Positions 35,082 through 48,076 of a stretch of DNA of 64,000 nt are shown here, piece after piece; position 1 is the stretch's first letter, and every line of letters starts with the position of its first letter. This stretch comes from Reticulitermes speratus (Eukaryota > Arthropoda > Insecta > Blattodea > Rhinotermitidae). A model generated the notes under the pieces. That model had not been told where the DNA came from. It saw only the letters and a program-made list of their open reading frames with translations, and searched no databases. Location: the NCBI GenBank assembly GCA_021186555.1, contig JAJKFL010000330.1:28573444-28637443 (forward strand). The letters are read 5' to 3'. The position numbers and the translations under genes were made by a program.

Positions 35082-38000
35082 TTCAGTTTGGTATCTGTAC
35101 ATTTTATTGCAGTGAACAAATTTGTCAGTTACCATCCATACAAAAATTAAGTGTAAAAGAATAAAATTGTTTTGTTGCTGCAACATGTTTTAAGCCTTAC
35201 AGCATATCTTCAGGGGCATATAAGATTTAAAAAGAATCTTTATTAGCAGGTGCCATGCAGTTTGACTCGGCTGTACATACATGACATGCACAGAATCCTG
35301 TATTGCATGCTTATATCCCATTTAATTTGCTTCTTTTTTTACATGTGTAATTCTTTGCTGCTGTTGACACCAAAGTAAAATTTTCCGTGGATTTCTTTGT
35401 CTAATTATATTCTGCTCATCATTCCAGCTACATTATGAAGTTTTTATTTGATCTTTTTTATTTTTATTGGATTAAATGTGCTCATCTTAATTCTGTTCTT
35501 AGTTATACTTTTTGTAACCCTTCCTTTCTTTCTTGCTTCCTTCTTTCCTTACTTATGTGAAGCAAGTCCCTGCTTCTGATAAGCGGAACAAGTTATGAGG
35601 AATTTTTTAAATTAAGTCACATTTGTAAACAACAGCAGCAGTGGATAAAAAAGAGTTATTCAAGATGCTGAACTCAAAATTTCAAATGTTGTTGATATGT
35701 AATATGATGGAGGGCTGTAGTGTTTGTGGTTGTGATTTGAGGCATATGCACAGAAGAAGCACAGCTGTGGCAGTTGAACATGTTGACCTCTTGGAAAACT
35801 GCTCTTGCTTTGAAGCCAAAGAAGTTGTATGCTTTTTGTGAACACGAAAAGTGTCAGCAGCTTATATGCATGGACAGATTGTGGCAGTGTACAGCCTGTG
35901 ATGTGCAGGCAGCTGTTTGCAAAATGGTGCTGCACGTTTGCATCTGGCAGGGACTATTTGACAGATGACAACTGAAGTGTACGATGAAGATCCTCAACAA
36001 AAGTCCATGCTGCACACGTCTAGGAACTCATTCAGCAGGCAAACACATGTAACTTTGCAGCATATGGCATCTGACCTTGGTTTATCCTACTGCACTGTGC
36101 AGCATGTCATGGTGGATGTGTTACAGTACCATAGGTCTATGCCAGATGGGTGCCTCATGCATTGACAGCAGCAAAGCAGCAAGAATGATGGCCTGTCTCA
36201 GTTTCCAGGAACAGTATGCAGTAGAGGGAAACACCTGTTTGTGTCAAGTCATTACTAGTGACAAGCCCAGTAACCAAAATATTGGTTTTCATTTTGTTTA
36301 TGCAGTTTTATTTTGTTGCCTTTGCACATTTTTCTCAGATTTTTTGTGATGTTTTTTACTTCATTCCTGTTTAAATCACCCAGTAACCTTATTGATAGTA
36401 TTTAATTTTAGGAGTGCTTAATAATTGACATAAATTGTTTCCAGTTCCTTGCATTCCGCACTTCTCAGACAGGTTAGCAGCATTTTTATTTGTCAGTGTG
36501 TACTGAGTTGTTCAGACACATTTGGGTTTCTCGAGGCCCTCCAAATGAGTACTGAACAGTGTGCGCAACAACCTATTTTCCTCTCCTTCAAATTCCACAT
36601 ACAAAAGTGTTCTAGTATATCTTTCATTTTATATATAGTGCAGTAGTACTTTACAAACCTCTGTATAGTTAAGACCCATCACATAATAAGGAATCCTTTT
36701 TTCCTGGTGAACCTGCAATAGCATATCAGTGTATTTTGTCCCACTGTGTGATACCCCGCTGTTGCTATTTAGCATTGGTTTTTGTAGTTCATTCTTAAAA
36801 TGTCTTCTATTTAAGATGTTTATATCTTTAAAAAGGATGAGACATTGATGAGAACTTAACATGTTCTTCCATTAATAGAAGATAAAAGTTTGGGGTTTAA
36901 AGAGGAAGCAGTTTTTTTTAAATAGTTTTATTCTTGACACTTTTCATGATAAGAGGTCATTCAACAATAGTACAGAAACAGAAAGATTAGACCTTTGTTG
37001 CTGAATGTTATATTTATAAACACGCAGTGTGATGCTTGAAACACCTAACGTCATATAATTATATCTGCTCTTATGCAGCCGCCATTGAAATTCTGGTCTT
37101 CTGCAGTTCACTATGTGCATTTAATTCTGGCACCAAAGAGTTAAACATTTGTTATGTTTGCATAAGAAGAGAGAAGTTAGGACATATGGCTAGACTGATC
37201 AGGTGCAAAAATTAAAAGAATAAATGTAAGTATATTAAATATTAAAGTACTGGAAGGGGACAAGGTATGGAGAAAGGTGGACGCATATCTTAACGCAAGT
37301 TTGAATCTGAAATGTGTCACAGAACATAAGCCATGATGTATGAGGAGAAGAAGCAGTTTTACTTTGAAGGTTTTTTTTTTTCATCTTGCCTCTTGTGCCA
37401 CGAAGTTCCAGTTTATTAAGTGGCTCTATCAGTATCTAGACTGTATGGCTTCAGTAATATGAATGAATATGAATATGGAGCATTGGCAGAATGGTGATTG
37501 ACAGAGTACTCAGTGTCACTTTGTCCACCACAAATCCTACATTGTCCTGAGATTGAACCTAGGAATCTGTGGTTAGAAGTTGGTAACTAACCCCCTGAGG
37601 TATCACCCACCTTTGTACCTTGTTGTGACCTCTGTCCACTGACGACAGCCCAGGAGAAGATCCCTGCCAGGAATGTGGTGGATGTGCATGCACAAGATTT
37701 CGTGGCAAATGACGAGTTGCAACTATCTATCCTGAAAGCATTCATTCCAAGACTACTGAACGTACAGTAGAACCCTGTTAAGAAGTCTTTCAAGGGACCA
37801 GAGGATTAAGGACTCCTTAAGTGGGAAGACTTGTTAAGAGGGAAGCTTATTAAAAGGAATAGGATTTCGGGACTTTAAAAGTCAGACTTCTTACAGGGGA
37901 AAACTTCTTATCCGGGTTCTACTGTATATAGTTCACTTACTCACTACTCGAAACGCCTGACGTTTTCAGTCTGTGTGTAGTAGAACAGCCTGTCGCTTGT

Positions 38001-41000
38001 TCCAGTAGCAGTTCAGTAGTCCCCTGTATAGCCAGCTGCCCCTGCACCCCGCCAGACATGCCCACCTCCCTGCGGGGATCTTTTTGTGAACTGTGATGTG
38101 TGCAGGGATTGTCAATCCCCTCCACCTCCTCTAGCCCGCTTTCCATCCTTAAAAGGAAAAAAGTGACATGAGGTCACTGTACTGCCTCTGTGTGCACTTG
38201 CATGCATGCATGCATGAGTTGTCATTGGAAGCAGCTGACCAATTTTCACAAAACTTTGTGTGAATATTATATTGTTTGAGCCTACCCCGTTGCTATATTT
38301 ATTAATGTCCTACAATCCATTATAACATCACAGACATACGGGCTTGTGAGGTGGCAGGTTTTGATGTGAACTTTGTGTGTTCTGCTTTGGGAAAACCCAA
38401 ACAAGCACTTCTGTCAAATTTAAGGGGAACACGTAGACAGTTCTTATCCTGCTCAGGAAATACACAAAATATTGAGTGCAGATTTTTCTGCATATGCTGC
38501 TTGCTATTTATATTAAAATATTTGCCACAAGATAGGCTTTTCATTAGTAAGCAGTTCATAAATGTATGTTGGGAAAGAGGGAACACAAAAGGTCTTACTA
38601 AACAACAGTGATGAAATCACATAAGGGCCTTGACCAAATCAGTACAGTAGGATAGCAGGCCTTGTGAGTTCGCCTAGACCTTGTTTTAGTGGTACAGGTA
38701 CATTTAGCTTGTTCAGGATTTTTTATGCCTGATGTGGAGAACCCTGTGTTTTGCCTATACAGATTAGTTTTCCTGCAAGATGGGGCTAAGCAACGCATTG
38801 CTGCTGTGGTGTTGGATTACTCGTAGAATCGTCTGAAAACTATGTCATTTCAAATCGGTATCCTTGTTGTTATACATGAGTTGAGTTTGCCTCTGTACTC
38901 AGCCGTTGTCAGCTTGTGTGATTGATGTCTTTGGAGATACCTATAACATAGATAACAGTGCAAAATATATCACTGTTGAGGAACTGGACAACACATTTGC
39001 TGAGATATGGAGCATACTTGTCCAAATGTTGACATTGGTTGGATGAAATTTTGCGTGTTGTCTTCAGATGATCATCATACAGTAAGAAAAATCACATTGC
39101 TCATGAAAGAGCAATTTGTCATAACCCACACAATTTGTCAGACTGAGATTCCCACATTACTGGACAGTTGGGTTAAAAACACACGTTCTGTCAAAATATT
39201 GTTTGCACAAATTGCTTCTCCTTATATATTCATAAAAACATAACATGCTTACGTGTTGGTCTATTAAGGATCTGTCAAGTTTTTTGTGTCTCCTGTAAAA
39301 TTGTATATCAGTGGGTTACAACAAATTGCTGTTTCATGAGCGATATATGTGTTTTTAAGTGAGAAGTGATGACTTTGAACTGGATTCATTTATACTTTTC
39401 AGCAACATAAATACAGTTTTTCAATATTTATACAAATTTTACAGATATCCTTTTTGTAAAAGACTTTGTATGACATGATGTCAGATTGTGCTGTTGTCAG
39501 TAAATTTTCTGGATGTAACAGGTCCACCAATCACACTCCATTACTCTGACTAATTTAAGTCTGTCTCATGCTGTAGAGCTAGTTTAAATATATTCTCCTT
39601 TCCAATTTAAGCAAATTTGTTCTTAAGCACTCTGTAGGTGGTGTAGTTTATTATCTTTATTGGGAAATATAAAAACCTATGTAATGAGCAATTACTGTTC
39701 TTTTAAAGTGTGTGTGTGTTGTAGTTTTAACAGAGTTTTGGTTCAGAATGTGCCTGCTGTATACAAAGTTTAAATATACTTACCTACATAATTAACTTCA
39801 GAATAAGCTAATCCTTTGACTCTTAAAATGTACTAAATCTTCCCTAACCCATTTCAGAGAGTTGCCAGTGATCCTGAAAATGGCAGTAGTGACAGTGACA
39901 GCCCTCTAGAGAAACGTGCTTCCAGAGCTCGTGTACCTGTATGTATGGAGTGTGTTTTAGTTACTACATCTGTTGAAACATTTGTGGAGCTCAGTATAGT
40001 GACTAGGCTACAGGGTGGATGACTGGGGAACCATAGTTCAATTCCCTGCAGGGACAAGAGATTATTTTGTTCTCCAGAACTTCCAGACCAGCTCTGGGAC
40101 CCACCCAGCTTCCTGTTCAGTGGCTGCTGGGGGAAGTGCATGTGGAGTGTGAAGTTGACAGCTTATCTCCATCTAGTGTTGAGGTTAAGGCTTGGAGCTG
40201 TACCTCTGCCCTCCCTTGTGTCTTCATTGGGTGATGTTTAATGAAGCACACAAACAACAACTTTTTGTACTTTGAATGTCTATTGCAAATTTTATCTTTA
40301 TGCATTATTTTAGTGCAGTGGCCCAAGTCTTATATTTAGAAGGTCCAGGATTCAGTCCCTGAGGTTGGTTGTCTCAGTTTTATGTATTTATCTATCCGTT
40401 GCGCTTTGTACGTGTACTGGAATGGTTTCTAGGCTGAAAACTCTATAGTTTGCAACAGGGCTAGTGACCAGATATTCCTGAAGACTGCCAGTCATTTTAT
40501 TGAGCATGAAGCATAAAATTTATATGTAGTATGTGATAATATCGTGCCCCTCATCATAGTTTTCCACTTGCCGTAGACAAGAGAAAGACAAACCTAACAT
40601 TTTTATATCCTTATTGATCAGTTATCACCATGTGATTTCCATGTCTTAGTAAGTGTTGGAGACTCAAAACTGATGGCTGTTCCCCCTTATAGCAAAGAGC
40701 ACTCTGAATAACATCTTATTCAATTCAAATTATAGGTCAACTCTACAGCTGCGTGTACTGAATCGACAGTCTTGTTTTAAAATGTATCTGCTTGATGATA
40801 CTCATATTTGGTTGGATGGAAACACGTAGCTGTATTTGTAGTAACATGTAGTGCTTATATTTATATACAGAATAACTAAAATTAAAAAGAAGTTTAATAT
40901 GACACAAGAAACAGTATTTCATTGTCTTAATATTTACCAACACACAAAAAATTAGAAAGCTCATGCTTCTAGTGATTGTTGGTTTCTGAGTGGTACAAAT

Positions 41001-44000
41001 TCCGTACACTTCTGTAGCAGGTATTTGTAATATAGAGGAATTATTGCTGATTATGGATGTTTCAAATCATACCTTATTTATGGATGCTGGTGGTGTTAAT
41101 ATATTTATTGGGAACGTAAGTACCGTAGGAACAACAGGAAAGTTCTCTTGCGAGCCTGAAAAGTCATAGTATTTGATTCTGATGATGGAGGCAACAGGGT
41201 CCTCTGAAATGTTGGTAGTAAGCTACAAAACTCTGGTTTTATGCCACAGAAGACAGCCTGATAATTAATCACATGTTTATTTGGGCAAATACATATGTAC
41301 ACTCCTTTGTCTGCAGAGAGTTATGAGTGATGTAGATGACCGCAGTGGCGAATCAGGAGAATCACAGTGGGATGATGATGATGATGATGACAATTATGAT
41401 ACTGGTGAAGAAGAGGAAGAAGAAGATGAAAATGGTAGGTTATTATTGGCTGCTAAAGTGACTAGTCTCTGTTGTAGGCAGTTTATTCTACAACTTAATC
41501 CTTCTAGCTGCGCTGTGGCCCAGGGGTTGACTTGGTCTCTAACAGAAATGAGTACCAGGAATATTTCCTGGGGGTAAAGGCAGCTGGTATGTAGGGCTGA
41601 CAACCTTACCACCTTCATGTGCTGATTGTCTAGAAGTCCTGGGAGCCTAACCTCCTGGATCCCTCGGGCCTGTACAGGGATTGCTTTACCTTTATTCTAC
41701 AACTAGAAATATGTAGCATATAATGGTAGGTTGTTATTGGCTGCTGCCTAGTCTGTATTGTAGGCAGTTCTGTTCATAACTAGAAGTGTGTAGCAGAAAA
41801 TTGTTGGTTGTTATTGGCTGCTGACCAGTCTGTATTGTAGGCAGTCTCGTCTGTAACTGGAAACGTAGCGTATAATGGCTAGCTGTTATTGGCTGCTGAC
41901 TAGTCTGTATTGTAGGCAGTCTCGTCTGTAACTGAAAAGTAGCGTATAATGGCCAGCTGGTATTGGCTGCTGACCAGTCTGTATTGTAGGCAGTCTTGTC
42001 TGTAACTGGAAACATGTAGCATATAATGGCTAGCTGTTATTGGCTGCTGACCAGTCTGTATTGTAGGCAGTCTTGTCTGTAACTGGAAAAGTAGCGTATA
42101 ATGTCCAGCTGGTATTGGCTGCTGACCAGTCTGTATTGTAGGCAGTCTTGTCTGTAACTGGAAACATGTAGCATATAATGGCTAGCTGTTAATGGCTGCT
42201 GACCAGTCTGTATTGTAGGCAGTTTCATGTGTAACTAGCAATATGCAGTTTATAATTGTTACGCTCCTAGTATGTTATGCATTGTATTTTTTGGAACTTC
42301 AGTTTTGTATAAAGCCAGCTGTCCACATTTGTGCCTGGAAATAAAATGTGACATGCATAGTGGTGTTGAAACTATTGAACACTGTTGTTCAAAAATTTCA
42401 GTGTCACTACGTATCCAGTGTTTACCAAGTTTTATGTTGACAAATGTTGTGAAGTGGATTTTATTGCAAGTGCATAACAAGACAAACAGTGCTTTATAAC
42501 CGCGGTGTTCCAGCTTACAAGGTGAACGTTCCCTGATGGTGGTGGTGGCTGCCACCGAAACTTGTCGGAATATAGAGCGATATTATAATACATTTTTTAA
42601 AGTCATTAAATGTATGTGCATATTGTTGGAAACTTTTAGTCAATAACAACATAAAATGCATGATATAAATAACTGTGTGAAATTTGTTGGTCATGTAAAT
42701 CCATACTAAGACAAAAACCCTTATAACAGAACAAAAGGAAGGAGTATTAAAGTGTAAACATTATTGTGTTTTATACCTTAGATTACTGAGACACATTTGA
42801 GTGCCTTCTTTCTTTCCTTTCTTTCCAGTCTGGTAAATGCATTCATTCATATCATTCAGTACTTAATAACCACTGCATTGTATCATCTGTGTGAGATGAC
42901 CTCCCATTATCCAGAAACATTTGTATGTGAAGCTGCAGGAACCATGAAATTTGTTTTTATTGTGTTCACTAGGAACTAATGAAATACTTTAATATGGGCA
43001 AATTTTGATGACAGTGATTCTGTCCTTTGACATTTATAAAGGATGAATGGGATAACATTCCATTAAATGTGCACCCTTTTTGTCTGAAAGGGAAAATGCA
43101 ATGTGCATTTAAATTGAATAGTGCTCCTGTCACATCATAAAAGTGGCAGTTAAAAGGCCCTTGATAAAGTTAAGTATCCACATATGGTATTCACTGTGCA
43201 CATGAATTAAGATCAAGGTGCCAGATTCCATTCTGCCATGCAGTGTTATTGGAAATGTATGCAGTAAATGTCTGCTGTTTGGTAGACCTTGTCGGAATGA
43301 ATTTCCATTTCACGTCTTCTGTATTTTAGCATCAGAGGGGTACTCCAGCACAGGCTCTGAAGAGAGTGAAAGCAGCAGCTATTCTGATTGGGAGAGTTTG
43401 GATGAGACAGAGGATCCTGGTGTTTTGTCTTTGCAGTGTGGTGCCGCTGCCGCATTTGATAGTAATGGAACCAAGGTATCAATCAGAAACTTTTAGAACC
43501 TGTATGCCAAGTAAATGATGGTATAAGAGTCTGTGTTGACTGCAGTTTCAATAATATAAGCTGTTATGTTCATTCTCATCTGTATTGCATAGATTGGTCT
43601 TTGATAAACAAGCAAGGCTTATCTTACTAATACTGCCCTCGTTTTATATAAAATGTTTTGCCTTTCCCTATCCCAATTCCCCAGTCTTACAGCCTTAATC
43701 CTAGTTGTGGATCAAGGTTTATTTTTGATCATTCAATGAGATTGGCCTTTTCCAGTCTCCTGTTAATGAAGACGATTCTTGAGGTAGCAGTGGTCTTTGT
43801 AATATATGGAACTTCGTAGACAGCCATGATTTTCAGTTATTTATGCATACTGCAGTTTATTGCTTGAATAATCTCTAATCCTCTAGTGTTGTGTGGCATT
43901 TCCAAGTACAAGAGATTAATGTTTGCAGCTTGATGTCAGATCATAGTGTGGATAATTCTTGAATGAAGAGAGCATATTTTGGTAATATTTTGCAGTAGCA

Positions 44001-47000
44001 GCAACTGTCTTATTTTACCAGTGTTAGGTCTTGTGCCAAAGAAATGTTTGGTATGTTTCTTAAAACACAGGACCATATGTTAGATTGTTAATAAAACTAT
44101 AAAACTGACAAAAATGTTCTTTTATGTACACTTATAAAATTCTACAGTTATGGAATAGGAGCATTGTGTAATGTGGCTTTTGTAAGATCTCAAGAAGGAA
44201 GTAAGAATTATAACCCATGCACTGATTCATATTTATGAAATGCCTTGTATGACTGAAATGTTGAGAAAAGCTCATCTGGTAACTGCTTAGAAGTTAGTGG
44301 ACAAAACTGAACATGAATGGAGAATCTGTTGACTTCATTTTGGCTGGAAATCATAACATGGTCTGTACAAATATGGTGGCAATTGATCTCAGAAACTCAC
44401 AAAAAATGACCATATTTGTTCAGAAATATTAGAAATGGTTTCAGAAAAACCTGAATTTTGCCAGGAATTAAACCAAAGAAATGTGGAAGCAATGTGACTC
44501 TTCCATGTGACCCCAAAACAAAATTCCAGAACCTGTAATTGGAATTGAGTTTACGTTCCCCAGAGTGTAGAAGCACAGATGCACAATAGGTCAAATACAT
44601 TCTGGTATGTTCTCTCAGTATAAAAGGAATTCCCCATTACAAATTTTTTCCTGCATGGAAAACAATTGAACATTCTTTTTGGAATGCTTATGACAGTAGA
44701 TAGAGAGACAGAAAAATTATTGAAATGTTTTCAGTGGGAATCTGTTGAGGGCTGAGGACATTTGAAGATACACGACAGCAGGATAAAAGCTTTTCAAAAA
44801 ATTCTTTCCAGACATGGTGTAGGTGTTTGCATTTGCATGTGAACTCTGAAGAATAGTATGTGGAAAGTGATAAAGTACATTTTTTGTATGGAATGTCTTT
44901 GCTTTGTTGTCAGATCTTTCATGTGGCAGTCTTACACAACTTCCGTGGACATCTCTTGATTTGCCTGATTGATTTTATAATTGTGTAAGAGTATTTGAAT
45001 TAAGCTAAAATCCTTCACCAACTTTTGAAATGAATGGCAGTCCTTGTTCAGACTTCTAAGAGCACCAGATCAATTAACACTTTGGCACCAGAGGATGGCT
45101 GTAATCATCATGTAAAGCAATGCTGAGAAAACCAAAAGACGGTTATAGTCATCTGCCAATAATATGTGAAGTAATAGGCGGGCCATTTAAATCCCAGTTT
45201 CTAGGAGAGTTTGACTGCAGGCACCAAAGTGTTAAGAGCAGTATTTCAGTGCCAATTGGTGCTACAGAAACTTTCTTTCCACATGTTTTGTGACACATAA
45301 ATGTTTCAGTAAAGCATGTTATTATTATGCAAGGGCCATTTTCTTGTGATTTGTGATGTAAGTAAAAGTGATACTGAGCCAGTAATATTAGGTGGTACAT
45401 TACTATCTATATCCAGTTCTGACTGTAAGCATATCTGTTTTGTGAAATTGACAGAATTGCAAGGTTCAAAAATGATTTTATCAGTAATGAAAGAATGTCT
45501 GTGATCATTGTAACAGGGTTTAATGCAGTGCATGATTCAGAAAATGGGATATGCTGTTTTGGTTTTGAGACTGTGTATGAATTTCAATAATGGCTTTGTT
45601 GTTTAGTTTAATTTTTTTTTTCAGGTTTATGGTAATGGACCAGCAGCTTCATCTTCATCATCATCATCATCCAAAGCAGCTCCACCTGCTGTTTACATGT
45701 CAGACAGTAGTGATGGTCAATCAGAAAAGTGTCCCATTTGTTTACGCAATTTTACCACACAAGAGGTTGGAACACCAGACGCTTGTGACCACAGCTTTTG
45801 TGTGGACTGTCTGCGAGAGTGGTCCAGGGTATTTATAACACTAATTGGTTTTAATAGATGTATGTGTGTTAAAATAAGAATCACAAAGTTGGAAGGAATC
45901 AGTCAGAAATGGGGTTAATAAGAATACAGAGGACCGAAACACAGTAAGATGAAGCAAACAGTAAAATTATTTGATAGTACAGGCACAGGCAATCAGATCT
46001 TAACTTGCAGGTAATGGCATCAGTACAGAAAAGTGCAACATTAGGCCTGCTGAACCAATGCGTGTGCCATTTTAGTATGTAGTGTGATTAACACTTTCTG
46101 TCATGAAATAAACAAATGGTAACATTGTTTGCACACTGTTTGCTTGAAGAGTCTTAGTAGACTGAAAAAACAACTCCTCATGCATGTCAGGTACATCATT
46201 AACCTTTATTGGCCGAACGAGACACTGATGCCCCATTAAATGTAACACTTCATGGCCGAGGGGGACTGCGCTGTCTTGTGTGGGTGCAGGCATGGGCGTG
46301 TAAAAGAAAATAATGCCAGCCATCAGCAACTATATTGGGATTTGGAGGCCAGGCAATAAAGGTTAATTTTACTGTAGTCAAGGGGACAGTTTATTGCTTG
46401 ATATGCTTTTTAACTCTTTGACATCTAATGTCAGGTATTACCCGTCACAGTGTGATACTCAAAACGCCGAACGATGGATATAGCCAACAGCCTATCATGG
46501 CCTTTCCTATTATGCAGCCCTTATTTAAATTGTGTGTCTGGGCTCATGTAAGTGCTCCAAAAATTACATTTGAATCAGTTATATAAACATGGCAACTTTT
46601 TTTTTCAAGGCTAGGAGATGGTCTATCACCATTGCTTTAGAATATGCCGTGAGGAAGGTTCAGGCAAACCAGGAAGGCTTGAAATTAAATGGTACACCTC
46701 AGCTTCTAGTTTATGCTGATGATGCTAATATATTGGGTGAACGCATACATACTGTAAAGAAAAGAACCTTCAGTAGTTACTAGGAAGGAGACTTTTCTAG
46801 AAGTAAATGCTGAGAAAACTAAGTATGTGGTCATGTCTTGAGACCAGCATGCAGGACAAAATCACAACATAAATATAGGTAATAAATCCTTTGAAAGAGT
46901 GGAACAGTTCAGATATTTGGGAACAGCCCTAACAAATCAAAATTCCATTCATGAAGAAATTAAGAGCAGATTGAAGTCAGCAAATGCTTGCTATCATTTG

Positions 47001-47982
47001 GTGCAGAATCTTTTGTCTTCCCGTTTTCTATCCAAAAATATAAAGATCAAGATATACAGAATTCTAATTTTGCCTGTTGTTTTGTATGGGTGTGAGGCTT
47101 GGTCAGTCACATTGAGGAAGGAACATAGGCTGAGGACATTCGAGAATAGGGTGCTGAGGAAGATATTTGGGCCTAAGAGGGACGAGGTGACGGGAGTGGA
47201 GAAGACTACATAACGAGGAGCTATACGATCTGTACTCCTCACCAAATAGGTGATCAAATCAAGAAGAGATATGTACGTGGCATGTGGCACATGTGGGAGA
47301 CAGGAGATGTACGTACAGGGTTTTGGTGGGGAGACCTGAGGGAAGGAGATCACTTGGAAGACTGGGCATAGATGAGAGGATAATATTAAAATGGATCTTC
47401 AAGAAGTATGGTGGGGAGGCATGTACTGGATTGATCTGGCTTAGGATAGGGACAGGTGGCAGGCACTTGTGAATGTGTTAATGAACCTTTGGGTTTCATA
47501 AAACGCTGGGAATTTCTTGACTAGCTGAGGACCTGTTAGCTGGTCAGGAAGGACTCTGCTCCATGGACTTAGTTAATGGAGGTAGGTATGGCACTTGCCT
47601 TAAGTGGTGCTGCTTATAATCAAGAGGTTTGTCAAACATTTTGGGAAAGCCACCAATTGAACTTCTTGAAAATACGAGTCAGAATGAAGTTCCTTTACAT
47701 GTAAAGACCTGTGTGCTGTTGGGCGACATGATGCTGTGTGCTGTGGAAATGTTCAAACTGCAGACGCATCTATCAATTATATTCTGCACAAGGCAACTGA
47801 AGTTGTACTGTACTACAAGTCAGTATGGCATGGTAGTAACATAGGAAATGCCCAGTTTGAATTACATGTGGAGTCTGACTATTGTGACTGATGTTTTTCT
47901 TATCCTTCCTTGGTTCTACGGGCAGATTTTGTAACAGCAGCTTAAGCTAAATAGCTACCATACTGACATTCCTGTTCTTACC

Positions 47983-48031
<49 letters not shown>

Positions 48032-48034
48032 TCT

Positions 48035-48076
<42 letters not shown>

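Noticed and set aside
35623-35960. Overlapping open frames on both strands after the PHRF1 first intron start
   Set aside because: No conserved motif; probably the eroded 5' part of the mariner-like relic or plain intron.
41734-42228. Repetitive open frames on the minus strand across the tandem array (repeated cysteine/tyrosine/glutamine units)
   Set aside because: They follow the array period and are by-products of the repeat.
41720-42240. CRISPR-like array
   Set aside because: Units are head-to-tail with no unique spacers, in an animal intron.
46899-47213. 104-residue open frame as a host gene
   Set aside because: LINE reverse transcriptase-derived sequence.
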